Below, piece by piece: positions 32,964 through 41,481 of a stretch of DNA of 64,000 nt (the stretch's first letter is position 1; each line of letters starts with the position of its first letter). Under the pieces are notes generated by a model. It was not told the origin of the DNA. It made no database searches and saw only the letters and a list, made by a program, of their open reading frames with translations. The position numbers and the translations under genes are program-made. The stretch comes from Nocardia sp. NBC_01327 (lineage in GTDB: Bacteria > Actinomycetota > Actinomycetes > Mycobacteriales > Mycobacteriaceae): the NCBI RefSeq assembly GCF_035958815.1, contig NZ_CP108383.1:7874001-7938000 (forward strand), in the 5' to 3' direction.

Positions 32964-34028
32964 ATGACGACCACCGATATCGTCGAAGTATGGAATGGTC
33001 CCGGCCGCAGAGACGGGCACCTGACCACAGTGGAACCGCACCACAACGGTTTTCATCCCGCGTCGAGCAAACTCGCGTTCGAGCACTGGTACTTCGACGC
33101 GCACCTCGACAGCGGTCACGTCGTGGTCGGATTCCTCACCAAACGCCGGCCGGAGGATCTGCCCGGCGCGCGCCCGTGGGTCGAGATGATCGTCTACAAC
33201 CCCGACGGCACGCGGCGGCAGGTGAGCAAGCGGTATCCGAAAGCCGCGGCATCGTTCTCCACCGACTCCTTCGACGTCCGTATAGGCGCGAATACCGCCC
33301 GCACCGAATTTCCCGACACCGGTCTGCCGGTCCACCATGTGCACCTCGCCGAGGGCGATCTGGTGTTCGACCTGCACTTCCACAATGAGACACCCAGCTG
33401 GATGCCGGGAAAGGGCGAAACCCGCTTCGGCGCGACCGACAGTTTCGGCTGGGTGGTCGCCGCGCCCCGCGCCCACGTGACCGGGACCGTCCAGCTCGAC
33501 GGCACGACGCTCACGGTCACCGGTCGTGGCTATGTCGACCACAATTGGGGCGTCGGCGATATGAAGAAGGTCATCGAGCGCTGGCATTGGGGGCGACTGT
33601 ATGTCGAGGAGTACTCCCTGCTCTTCGCGAGCGTGCTGACCCAGCCCCAGCACGGCTCCCACGACATCGCCCCGCTGATGCTCGCCAAGGGCGCCGACAT
33701 CATTCTCTCGACCGGCGAAACCGTCCTGACCGAGGGCCCGAAACTCTTCGATTCGACCGCCGGGCGCGAGTTTCCGCAATGGCTGGAACTGCATGTCCCC
33801 GGTCAGCTGGACCTACGCCTGACCGTCGAGAAGGTCATCCACGCCCACGATTTCATCGACGACTTCCCCATCGCGCGAACCCGCCTGATCAAACCCCTGA
33901 TCCACCGCCTCCTCGGCCACCCGGCGTACTTCCGCTTCGAATCCACAGTCGAACTGACCATCCACACCGATACCGGCCCACAGCACCGCACCGGCACAAC
34001 CCTGCACGAACTGGTCGCGCTGACCTGA
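32964..34028 (+). CDS. AttH/CrtC-like (carotenoid hydratase fold) protein
   Basis: This 354-residue protein is built from two lipocalin-like beta domains, as in AttH and the CrtC hydroxyneurosporene synthase family. Signature segments are EHWYFDAHLDSGHVVV near residue 40 and GRGYVDHNWGVG near residue 190. The family includes hydratases of isoprenoid chains and pericyclic enzymes. It is co-transcribed with the DUF2236 oxygenase, so the pair probably acts in sequence on one hydrophobic, perhaps isoprenoid, substrate. There is no signal peptide. Confidence 0.78.
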   Translation: MTTTDIVEVWNGPGRRDGHLTTVEPHHNGFHPASSKLAFEHWYFDAHLDSGHVVVGFLTKRRPEDLPGARPWVEMIVYNPDGTRRQVSKRYPKAAASFSTDSFDVRIGANTARTEFPDTGLPVHHVHLAEGDLVFDLHFHNETPSWMPGKGETRFGATDSFGWVVAAPRAHVTGTVQLDGTTLTVTGRGYVDHNWGVGDMKKVIERWHWGRLYVEEYSLLFASVLTQPQHGSHDIAPLMLAKGADIILSTGETVLTEGPKLFDSTAGREFPQWLELHVPGQLDLRLTVEKVIHAHDFIDDFPIARTRLIKPLIHRLLGHPAYFRFESTVELTIHTDTGPQHRTGTTLHELVALT

Positions 34029-34135
34029 CCAGCACGACCGGTTCACGAACGCGACCGCCTGGGCCACAGCGGCTTTGGCGGCATGGGTGTCGTGCATGGA
34101 GTTGATCACCCTTCACCGGCCACGAAAGCCTCCTA

Positions 34136-35152
34136 TCAGGACACGGCGGCCTCGGCCGTCGAGTCCGCGAAACCTGCGGAACCGGTAGAACGAAAGCGCT
34201 GCTGGTACTTGCGCGGCGAGATACCAAGGCGGGCAACAAAAGCCCGGCGCAGCGCCTCGCTGCTGCCGTAGCCGGCGGCCATGGCGGCCTCGGTCACACC
34301 GTGCCCGGCGTGCAACATATCGCGGGCCAGACAGAAGCGAATGTAGGCGACGTACTCCGCGGGTGAACGCTCGAGTTCGGCACGGAAGAGGCGGGTGAGG
34401 TGCCGGATGCTCACCTGACCGTGCGCCGCCAGGGTCTGAACCGTATGCGGCAGAGCCGGATCCGCACAGATCAGATCGACGACCCGGCGTACGAGTGGAC
34501 TGCGCGCCGTCGGCCCGTTCAGCGAGGCCGAGAACTGCGATTGCCCGCCAGCCCGCTGCATGTACACCACCAGCGACTGCGCCACTCGCCGTGCGACATC
34601 CGCGCCGTGGTCCTCCTCGACCAGCGCGAGGGCGAGATCGACACCGGCCACCACTCCGGCCGAGCTGTACAGGTTGCCGTCGCGCACATAGATCGCGTCG
34701 GGATCGACGGCGATCTTCGGGAAGCGGTCCGCCAGATCCTTCGTGAATTTCCAATGCGTGGTGGACCTCCTGCCGTCGAGCAGGCCGAGTTCGGCCAGTA
34801 CGAAGGCGCCGCTGCAAATGGACGCCAGTCGCCGGGTGTTCCACGACAGATACCGGGCCGCGGCCAGCACCTCGGGGGTCGCGAACTTCGCCGGGTGCAG
34901 TTCACTGCCCGGAATCAGCACGGTGTCGAAGAATCCGGAGTCGGCGGCCGCGCCGCTGACCTGGATCCGGGCGCCGATCGAGGTCTGCACATCGGCGCCG
35001 TCGGGCGAGACCAGTACCACCTCATAGCCGTCGACCGCCTGATTGGCCTCGACGAATACCTCCGCCGGACCTGTGAAGTCGAGCATTTTGACGCCATCGA
35101 AAATGAGAATGCCGACTCTGCGACGCATCGGAACGACGTTATTGGAGGACAT
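34136..35152 (-). CDS. AraC family regulator with DJ-1/PfpI-like sensor domain
   Basis: This roughly 338-residue regulator has residues 9-190 resembling the glutamine-amidotransferase/DJ-1 fold (RRVGILIFDGVKMLDFTGPAEVF is split here as VGILIFDGVKMLDF). The nucleophile-elbow-like CSGAFVLAELGLLDGRR is included. Residues 225-320 form the AraC double helix-turn-helix (LAAHGQVSIRHLTRLFRAEL, then AAMAAGYGSSEALRRAF). Several ATG codons lie between 35128 and 35164; 35152 is used. It diverges from a TetR gene 80 bp away. Such regulators often sense amines or aldehydes, but the target here is unknown. Confidence 0.84.
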   Translation of the reverse strand: MSSNNVVPMRRRVGILIFDGVKMLDFTGPAEVFVEANQAVDGYEVVLVSPDGADVQTSIGARIQVSGAAADSGFFDTVLIPGSELHPAKFATPEVLAAARYLSWNTRRLASICSGAFVLAELGLLDGRRSTTHWKFTKDLADRFPKIAVDPDAIYVRDGNLYSSAGVVAGVDLALALVEEDHGADVARRVAQSLVVYMQRAGGQSQFSASLNGPTARSPLVRRVVDLICADPALPHTVQTLAAHGQVSIRHLTRLFRAELERSPAEYVAYIRFCLARDMLHAGHGVTEAAMAAGYGSSEALRRAFVARLGISPRKYQQRFRSTGSAGFADSTAEAAVS

Positions 35153-35232
35153 GACAACCATCATTATGGAGTCACGCCTCCAAAACAAGCCTCCAGCGCG
35201 AGACCGATCAGTCCAATTGGTACGGTGAGCCC

Positions 35233-35847
35233 ATGGCACGTCCGCGGCAATTCAATGAATCGGACCTGCTCGACGCCGCGACAGAGCTGTTCTGGTCGAA
35301 GGGTTTCGACGACACCTCTGTGGAGGATGTCTCACTCGCCGCCGGTGTCGGCAACGGCAGTATCTACGCCGCCTACGGCAGCAAGCGCGGCCTGTTCCTG
35401 GCCGCCTTCGAACGCTACTGCGACCGCCGGGCCCGGTTCGTGCGCGATGTCATCGTCGCCGCACCCGGCACCGCACGCGCGGCGGTGCGCACACTTTTCC
35501 AGGCCGTCGTGGACGATTGCGCCTCATATCCGGACCGGCGCGGCTGCCTCATGATCAATAGCATCGCCCTGTTCGGCACCCGGGTTCCGGAGGTCGCCAC
35601 CATCGGCACACGCTCGACCACGGCCATGGAACACGGCGTCGCGGAGCGGCTGCGCCCGGCCATGCAAGCCGAAGGAGGGGTCGACGAAGCGGCACTGTCC
35701 GCACTCAGCGCGCACATTGTGGTGGTCGCGCAGGGCCTGATTCAATTGAGCCGCTTGGGAACTCCCGCGGCGCGTTTGCGCGAAATCGCCGAAATCTCCT
35801 GCGAGGCACTGCCGCCCGAATGGGCTGATCGGCTGGTTACCGCATAA
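35233..35847 (+). CDS. TetR family regulator
   Basis: This 204-residue protein has the N-terminal helix-turn-helix ELFWSKGFDDTSVEDVSLAA, then GVGNGSIYAAYGSKRGLF, and a C-terminal dimerisation and ligand domain with CASYPDRRGCLMINS, common in the AcuR/NemR-like group. Its conserved Cys residues in that segment could sense electrophiles. It diverges from the AraC gene and likely represses it and itself. The short palindrome CCAATTGG in the 80-bp gap is a possible operator. The next gene downstream is convergent. Confidence 0.85.
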   Translation: MARPRQFNESDLLDAATELFWSKGFDDTSVEDVSLAAGVGNGSIYAAYGSKRGLFLAAFERYCDRRARFVRDVIVAAPGTARAAVRTLFQAVVDDCASYPDRRGCLMINSIALFGTRVPEVATIGTRSTTAMEHGVAERLRPAMQAEGGVDEAALSALSAHIVVVAQGLIQLSRLGTPAARLREIAEISCEALPPEWADRLVTA

Positions 35848-35861
35848 CGCCCGGCAGCCGA

Positions 35862-37280
35862 TTACCTCAGCAGTTGCCAGTGCAGCGCCCAGGGCAGGAA
35901 GGCGCAGGCGGTGAGCAGGAGAACGGCGAACTGAGCGCGGGATATGGCGTCGAGGCGATGGCGATCTCGCCACCACGTCAGGGCGAGGGCGGCGGCTGCC
36001 GAAAGGACTGTGGCCGCGAGTATGTGGACGACCAGCCAGGGTAGGGGTTGGCCGAGGAGGATGATCGAGGGAGCGCGCTGGGCGCCGGTGGCCAGGACCC
36101 ATTCCACGCATGCCACGCCGGCGAGCACTGTTGTCAGTCCGAGCACCGATACCGAGCGGGCCGCCCATCGCACGGCGGTCGGGCGTTGAGTCGGGCTGCG
36201 CCGCAGCAGCATTCGGAAAGCGGCGGAGAGCGGGTAGGTGATGAAGCCGAGTAGTAGGACCGCAAGGGCGGCGTATTCGTAGGCGGGGCGGCCTTCGGAG
36301 GCGTGGCTGAGGAATGCCTCCGGCCGGGCGGGGGCGGCGCTCGAGGCCGGTGGGTGGCCGGCGGCGACGGCGTGGATCCAGTCGGTGATCACGTCGGCGT
36401 AGCCGGGGCCGAGGTCGCCCAGCGGCTTGCCCTCGAATACGGCGCCGCCGACGCTGTCGAATCCGTCGGTGGTGCGATGGCCGTTGTGGCCTGCCCCCGG
36501 CACGAAACGGGTAGTGACAGACTGGTTTCCGGCTCGCGCCAGTTCGCGCTGGAAGATCTCGGCGCTCTCGGCGGCGGGCACCTTCACATCATGCTCGCCC
36601 CAGAGTGCGAGTACCGGCACGCGGACCTGCGCCAGCACCGGTACCGGATCGAAGTCCGCCTCCGGGAACAAGCCGGTGCCGTCGATGAACTGGGCTCCGG
36701 GACCGGCGACCGCGGCGGGCAGGGATCCGGCAATCCCCTGGTGCGCCAGTCGATTTCGCAGCGACCAGGTCTGTGTCCGCAAGGGGGTGCGGCCGGAGCC
36801 GCCGATGGTCACCACAAAGGCGATCTCGGGCGAGCGCGCGGCGACCAGCGGTGCGACCCAGCCGCCCTCGCTGAAGCCCCACAGTCCGACCGCCGCCGGA
36901 TCCACATCCGTGCGGGCGCGCAGCAGCGCCACCCCGGCGAGCGCGTCGTCGGCGAGCAGTGAAAAGTCCCGATGGGTGGTGGAATAGCCGATCGTTCGCT
37001 TGTCGAAGACCAGGGTGGTGACACCCGCGCGGGCGAAAGCCTGTGCCTCGGGCAGATATTCGGCGCGCGGTCCGGGACCCGAGCCGTGGATGAGGACGAC
37101 GGCGGGGTGCCTGCCCGCACTCGCGGGCGTGAAAACCGTACCGCGCAAGGTCACGCCGTGGCTGTCGAAGGCCACCTCGGACTCGGTCATATCCTGTTGT
37201 ACCGGTTGGGCATTCGCACTTCCGGTCGCCGCCACCAGAGCGAGCAGCAGGCCGACGAGCACACTGTGCACTACACGCAT
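35862..37280 (-). CDS. Exported alpha/beta hydrolase with C-terminal membrane domain
   Basis: This 472-residue protein has a signal peptide (MRVVHSVLVGLLLALVAAT, cleavage near ANA-Q), then an alpha/beta hydrolase domain with oxyanion segment VVLIHGSGPGPR, nucleophile elbow GLWGFSEGG and catalytic His in GAGHNGHR. From about residue 340 four hydrophobic helices follow, ending HWQLLR. The hydrolase probably faces outside and is anchored by the tail. Peptidase S9-like or esterase activity is possible. Such a fusion of hydrolase and multi-helix tail is unusual but recurs in actinobacteria. Confidence 0.8.
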   Translation of the reverse strand: MRVVHSVLVGLLLALVAATGSANAQPVQQDMTESEVAFDSHGVTLRGTVFTPASAGRHPAVVLIHGSGPGPRAEYLPEAQAFARAGVTTLVFDKRTIGYSTTHRDFSLLADDALAGVALLRARTDVDPAAVGLWGFSEGGWVAPLVAARSPEIAFVVTIGGSGRTPLRTQTWSLRNRLAHQGIAGSLPAAVAGPGAQFIDGTGLFPEADFDPVPVLAQVRVPVLALWGEHDVKVPAAESAEIFQRELARAGNQSVTTRFVPGAGHNGHRTTDGFDSVGGAVFEGKPLGDLGPGYADVITDWIHAVAAGHPPASSAAPARPEAFLSHASEGRPAYEYAALAVLLLGFITYPLSAAFRMLLRRSPTQRPTAVRWAARSVSVLGLTTVLAGVACVEWVLATGAQRAPSIILLGQPLPWLVVHILAATVLSAAAALALTWWRDRHRLDAISRAQFAVLLLTACAFLPWALHWQLLR

Positions 37281-37369
37281 ACCCGAAAAGTATCGGCGCG
37301 ATTCTCAGCCCGCATCACCCTGCGGTAGGGCACAGGGACACCCGGCAGGACTACTCGGCAGCAGCCGGA

Positions 37370-37600
37370 CTACTCATCGTCGTCGTCGACTGCGGTCAAC
37401 TCCACGACCGGGCGCAGCCGGACCCAGGCGAAGAACAGGATGCCGACGACGGTCATGCCGACTCCGGCCCACAGGTTCACGTCTATCCCACCGGTTTTCG
37501 CGCGCTGGAAATCGGTGGAATAGGCCAAGCCGACCACTATGAGGATCACCCCGTAGCAGGCGAGCAGGCCGCCGACGATGGTGCGAATATCGAAAAGCAT
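37370..37600 (-). CDS. Small membrane protein paired with the sodium:solute symporter
   Basis: This 76-residue protein has two hydrophobic helices (IVGGLLACYGVILIVVGL and VGMTVVGILFFAWVRL) and an acidic C-terminal tail ending DDDDE. The ATG has GGAAGG upstream. It starts 12 bases after the symporter stop on the same strand, so they are co-translated. Many sodium:solute symporters have a small partner subunit, and this is probably one. No named domain was recognised. Confidence 0.75.
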   Translation of the reverse strand: MLFDIRTIVGGLLACYGVILIVVGLAYSTDFQRAKTGGIDVNLWAGVGMTVVGILFFAWVRLRPVVELTAVDDDDE

Positions 37601-37611
37601 TTGACGCCTTC

Positions 37612-39345
37612 CTATCCGACGAACACATTGAGGAGAATGACAAGGACCAGCGCGATACCGGCCAGCAGGCCGGGGCGCTGATACCAGGGCAGGGAGTCGG
37701 CGTCCGCGTCGGTGCGCATGGCCTTGGGAGTTTCGGAGTAGACCAGGCCGACCAGCTCGGCGGCCGGTTTGGGCTGCGATACCTGCGTAACCGCGACGCT
37801 CACAACAACATCCAGTACAAACGCCACGGCCGCGGCGACAAAACTCACGCCCTGGCCGGACAGTTCGAACACGTGCGCCTTGCTCATCACGAAGACCACG
37901 ATCGCGGCGGTGGTACCGGTCACCAGGCCGATCCAGCCCGCGGCGGGCGTCATGCGCTTCCAGAACATTCCGAGAATGAAGGTCGCGAAGAGCGGCGCGT
38001 TGAAGAAGCTGAACAGCGTCTGCAGGTAATCCATCATGTTGGAGAAATTGCCTGCGATGAAGGCGGTTCCGACCGCGCCCAGGGTCGCGCCGACCGTCGC
38101 CAGCCGCCCCACCGTGAGGTAGTAGCGGTCCGGGCGATCGCGCTTCACGTACCGCTGCCACAGGTCGTAGCTGAAGACGGTATTGAACGCCGAGACATTG
38201 GCGGCCATACCCGCCATGAACGCCGCCAGCAGGCCGGCCAGCCCCACGCCGAGCAGGCCGTTGGGCAGCACATCCTTCATGAGGTAGAGCAGCGCCTGGT
38301 TGTAGGTGGCATCACCCTTGTAGTCCGGATTCGTTTTGAGCTCGGTCATCTGGGGCACCAGGACCGCGCTGATCATGCCCGGGATCACCACGATGAATGG
38401 GATGAACATCTTCGGATACGCGCCGATGATCGGGGTGCGCTGCGCGGCGGAGATGGAATGCGTGGCCAGCGCGCGCTGCACCTCGACGAAATTGGTGGTC
38501 CAGTAGCCGAAGGAGAGCACGAACCCGAGTCCGAACACGATGCCGATCACCGAGGCGATATTGTTGCCGAAGCCGGTGAGTTCATTGCCCGGCCACGCGT
38601 GCAGCTGCTGCGCGCCGCCCGGACCCGCGGTCACCTTGTCGCGCAACCCGTCCCAGCCGCCGACCTTGTGCAGGCCCACGATGGTCAGCGGCAGCAGCGC
38701 CGCCACAATGACGAAGAACTGCAGCACCTCGTTGTAGATGGCGGCCGACAATCCGCCCAGGGTGATGTACGAGAGCACGATGGCCGCCGCCGCCAGCACC
38801 GATATCCACAGCGGCCAGCCCAGCAGCACATTCACAATGGAACCGAGCAGGTAGAGGTTCACCCCGGCGATCAGCACCTGCGCCACAGCGAAACTCAGCG
38901 CATTGACCAGGTGCGCGCCGGGGCCGAAACGCCGCAGCATGAACTCCGGGACGCTGCGCACCTTGGAGCCGTAGTAGAACGGCATCATCACAATGCCCAG
39001 GAAGAGCATGGCCGGAACCGCGCCGATCCAGAAGTAGTGCATGGTCGGCATGCCGTATTCGGCGCCATTGGCGGACATGCCCATGATCTCGACCGCGCCC
39101 AGATTCGCGGAGATGAAGGCCAGCCCGGTCACCCACGCCGGTAGCGAGCGTCCGGACAGGAAGAAATCCAGGCTGGTGGAGACGCGCCGCCGGGCCAGCA
39201 ACCCGATACCCAGCACGAAGACGAAATACAGTGCTACCAGGGCATAGTCGATCGGGTCGGCACCCAGTCGCAGTTGCCCCGATGCCACGGCAGCGAGATG
39301 CCTTGAAGCCACTGTGGCCTCGGGCAGGCTGGCGTCGAACGGCAT
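37612..39345 (-). CDS. Sodium:solute symporter (SSS/SGLT family)
   Basis: This 577-residue transporter has about 14 helices. The N-terminal segment DFFLSGRSLPAWVTGLAFIS and the inner segment GLAGLLAAFMAGMAANVSAFNTVFSYDLW match the SGLT group. The latter includes the Ser/Asn residues near the second sodium site. The SGLT subgroup transports sugars or inositol. Galactokinase lies 0.7 kb further upstream on the same strand, so galactose uptake is a reasonable guess. A truncated haemoglobin gene separates them. A small membrane protein is coupled downstream. Confidence 0.84.
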   Translation of the reverse strand: MPFDASLPEATVASRHLAAVASGQLRLGADPIDYALVALYFVFVLGIGLLARRRVSTSLDFFLSGRSLPAWVTGLAFISANLGAVEIMGMSANGAEYGMPTMHYFWIGAVPAMLFLGIVMMPFYYGSKVRSVPEFMLRRFGPGAHLVNALSFAVAQVLIAGVNLYLLGSIVNVLLGWPLWISVLAAAAIVLSYITLGGLSAAIYNEVLQFFVIVAALLPLTIVGLHKVGGWDGLRDKVTAGPGGAQQLHAWPGNELTGFGNNIASVIGIVFGLGFVLSFGYWTTNFVEVQRALATHSISAAQRTPIIGAYPKMFIPFIVVIPGMISAVLVPQMTELKTNPDYKGDATYNQALLYLMKDVLPNGLLGVGLAGLLAAFMAGMAANVSAFNTVFSYDLWQRYVKRDRPDRYYLTVGRLATVGATLGAVGTAFIAGNFSNMMDYLQTLFSFFNAPLFATFILGMFWKRMTPAAGWIGLVTGTTAAIVVFVMSKAHVFELSGQGVSFVAAAVAFVLDVVVSVAVTQVSQPKPAAELVGLVYSETPKAMRTDADADSLPWYQRPGLLAGIALVLVILLNVFVG

Positions 39346-39464
39346 ACGGCTCTCCTGTCGAGAAGATCACGAGATGACGCGGGCACGACTGATAGCGCGC
39401 AATACTAGCCGGGCGTTCGCTCATGACCAGTAGGCGCGGTTGAATTGTGATACGTGTCCGAGAA

Positions 39465-39896
39465 TCACCAGGTCCAGTGTGGTACTTCGCGCAGCGGATG
39501 AAGTTGCTCATCGGTTTCCGCTTGCGAGTTCTGCTGCGCGACGTGCGAGCCGAACTCGACGTGCTGACGGACGGCTTCGCGGAATTTCTCGTCCTGCGGG
39601 AGCTCTGCGACATCCAGGGCATCGAGGTAGACCTCGACAAAACGCTGCCGCTGCTCATCGGTGATGTGCAGTCCGCGGTGCACGTTGATGATGTATTCGA
39701 AACCCAGCTCGCGCGTGAAACGCCCTGGGCCACCGAAGGATTCGGCGGTGAACCACGTCAGATGATCGACGTGGGTGGGCTGGCGCACCGGAAACAGCTC
39801 CCGCAGGATCGGATCTGCCAGAGCTTTCTCGTAGAAGATCTCTTCCAGTGCATGCAGTGCCTCTTCGCCGCCGGCGAACTCGTACAGACTCACCAT
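39465..39896 (-). CDS. glbO: Group II truncated haemoglobin
   Basis: This 143-residue globin of the 2-on-2 fold shows SLYEFAGGEEALHALEEIFYEKAL, shortened to its A/B-helix core EEALHALEEIFYEKAL. It also has the CD region RELFPVRQPTHVDHLTWFTAESFGG, given here as FPVRQPTHVDHLTWF, and the proximal histidine in NVHRGLHITDEQRQRF. A C-terminal helix with GSHVAQQNSQA corresponds to the GHVAxQNS pattern. Mycobacterial GlbO binds oxygen and is linked to respiration and peroxide or nitric oxide chemistry. It stands between the symporter and galactokinase genes on the same strand. Confidence 0.9.
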   Translation of the reverse strand: MVSLYEFAGGEEALHALEEIFYEKALADPILRELFPVRQPTHVDHLTWFTAESFGGPGRFTRELGFEYIINVHRGLHITDEQRQRFVEVYLDALDVAELPQDEKFREAVRQHVEFGSHVAQQNSQAETDEQLHPLREVPHWTW

Positions 39897-39984
39897 GGCT
39901 CGCTCGTTCCTGGTGTGCGAGTAGATCGTTCCGGTAACAGGCTAAACCCGGACGGCGGCGAGCGTGCGCTTTACGACGTCGGAT

Positions 39985-40021
39985 TTGCGCTATTCAATGC
40001 CGGAATTGCGCTATTCAATAC
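39985..40021 (+). repeat. 16-bp direct repeat at the 3' end of galK
   Basis: TTGCGCTATTCAATGC (39985-40000) and TTGCGCTATTCAATAC (40006-40021) differ at one base and are spaced 21 bp apart. The second copy covers the galK stop codon, so the first looks like a duplicated gene end. Confidence 0.75.
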
Positions 40022-41138
40022 GTCGCGCGCCCGCCGCGGGTGTCACCGCGAAGGTGCGAGGGGTATCAAAACTCCTGCGGGCGAACGCATCTCGTACCGC
40101 CGCGGTGGTGGACGCGGCTCGGGCGCGATCGACCAGCGCGATCACACTGCCGCCGAAGCCGCCGCCCACCATGCGGGCCCCGTAGGCGCCGGCCACCAGC
40201 GCGGCGGCCACCGCGGTATCGAGTTGCGGAGCCGAGACCTCGAAATCGTCACGGAGGGAAGCGTGTCCGGCGCTCAGCACCGGACCGATCGCACGCGGAT
40301 CGGCGCCGCCGCGCAATTCTTCGGCAACCCGCAGCACCCGGGCGTTTTCGGTGATCACGTGTCGCGCGCGCCGGCGCAGCACCGGATCGGTGAGGCGCTT
40401 GATATCGGCGATCCGGGTGATATCGCGCAGGAATGGCACACCCAGTTCCGCAGCGGCCGCGGCACATTCGGTACGGCGCAGCGCGTACTCGCCGTCCATC
40501 AGATGATGCGGACTGCCGGTGTCGAACACCAGCAGCTGCAGATCGAAACGGTCCAGGTCGAAGGGGATCTGCTGATACTCGCGGGAACGCACATCCAGGA
40601 AGAGCACATGCCCCGCCGTGCAGAGCATGGACGCGGACTGGTCCAGCACACCGGTCGGCACGCCGACGTAGACGTTCTCCGCGGTACGCGCGATATCGAT
40701 GATCTCGGCGGCGGGAACGCCGGGCGCGAACAGATCACGCAGTGCGATGGCCACCGAACACGACAGCGCCGCCGAGGAGGACAGGCCCGCGCCGATCGGA
40801 ACGGTGCTGTCCAGTTCGAGCTCGACACCGCCCACCTCGTGCCCGCGGCGTTCGAATTCCCGGATCACGCCGAGGGGATAGTGCGCCCAGGTGGGCAGTT
40901 CCGACCATCCGGTGGCACCCAGATCGGCCATGGTGACGGCTACTTCGTCGAGGGGAGCCTGCAGCGATCGCAGCCGCACCGTGCCGGCCGGGCGCACCGC
41001 GGCGGTGCAGGTGGTACCGAGCGGCAGGGCCAGCGGCAGCACGAAACCGTCGTTGTAATCGGTGTGCTCACCGATCAGATTGACCCGGCCGGGCGCGAAC
41101 CAGCGTCCCACCCTCGATTCCGAGAAAGATCCAGGCAC
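40011..41138 (-). CDS. galK: Galactokinase
   Basis: This 375-residue GHMP kinase has the galactokinase signature GRVNLIGEHTDYNDGFVLPL near the N-terminus, the ATP loop PIGAGLSSSAALSCSV and the C-terminal motif GGGFGGSVIAL. The GTG at 41138 is chosen because GGGAG lies 5 bases upstream and the family domain begins just after. The frame stays open to ATG codons at 41192 and 41252. It phosphorylates galactose at C1, the first committed step of the Leloir pathway. No galT or galE is visible in the window; the symporter at 37612 may supply its substrate. Confidence 0.9.
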   Translation of the reverse strand: MPGSFSESRVGRWFAPGRVNLIGEHTDYNDGFVLPLALPLGTTCTAAVRPAGTVRLRSLQAPLDEVAVTMADLGATGWSELPTWAHYPLGVIREFERRGHEVGGVELELDSTVPIGAGLSSSAALSCSVAIALRDLFAPGVPAAEIIDIARTAENVYVGVPTGVLDQSASMLCTAGHVLFLDVRSREYQQIPFDLDRFDLQLLVFDTGSPHHLMDGEYALRRTECAAAAAELGVPFLRDITRIADIKRLTDPVLRRRARHVITENARVLRVAEELRGGADPRAIGPVLSAGHASLRDDFEVSAPQLDTAVAAALVAGAYGARMVGGGFGGSVIALVDRARAASTTAAVRDAFARRSFDTPRTFAVTPAAGARRIE

Positions 41139-41481
41139 CTCAGCTCCCGTCCGGAGTCGTGCAGGTCGTTCGGTTCGATCAGCAGCGAGCATATAGAGTC
41201 GCGCGGTCCGCGATCCTGCGGGTTCGCCGGACTCACGTACGCGAAGCGACATTTCGTGCCATGATCGACTCGGTTGCCCAGATTTCGATGGCAGCGCCTC
41301 TCCCCCGTGGATACTGCCGCCGTCGGCTGGGACCTATGCTCTAACAGCAACACTCGGTTCATGATCGCTGCATTCGTGACCACGAATGCCTCTCGCGTGG
41401 GGCTATCTCTCCGCTCGATGCGTGGCGGTCGTGATTCGAAGAAAGCATGCGCACTGGGGACGGAGCGGACGAGGGGGGCTG
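41139..41481. other. Intergenic region between divergent galK and diguanylate cyclase genes
   Basis: These 343 bases separate two divergent genes and should hold both promoters. A possible -10 box TATGCT lies at about 41336 for the rightward gene, without a convincing -35. Both frames stay open into the region, so the true starts could be longer. No repeat, RNA or terminator was recognised. Confidence 0.4.
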
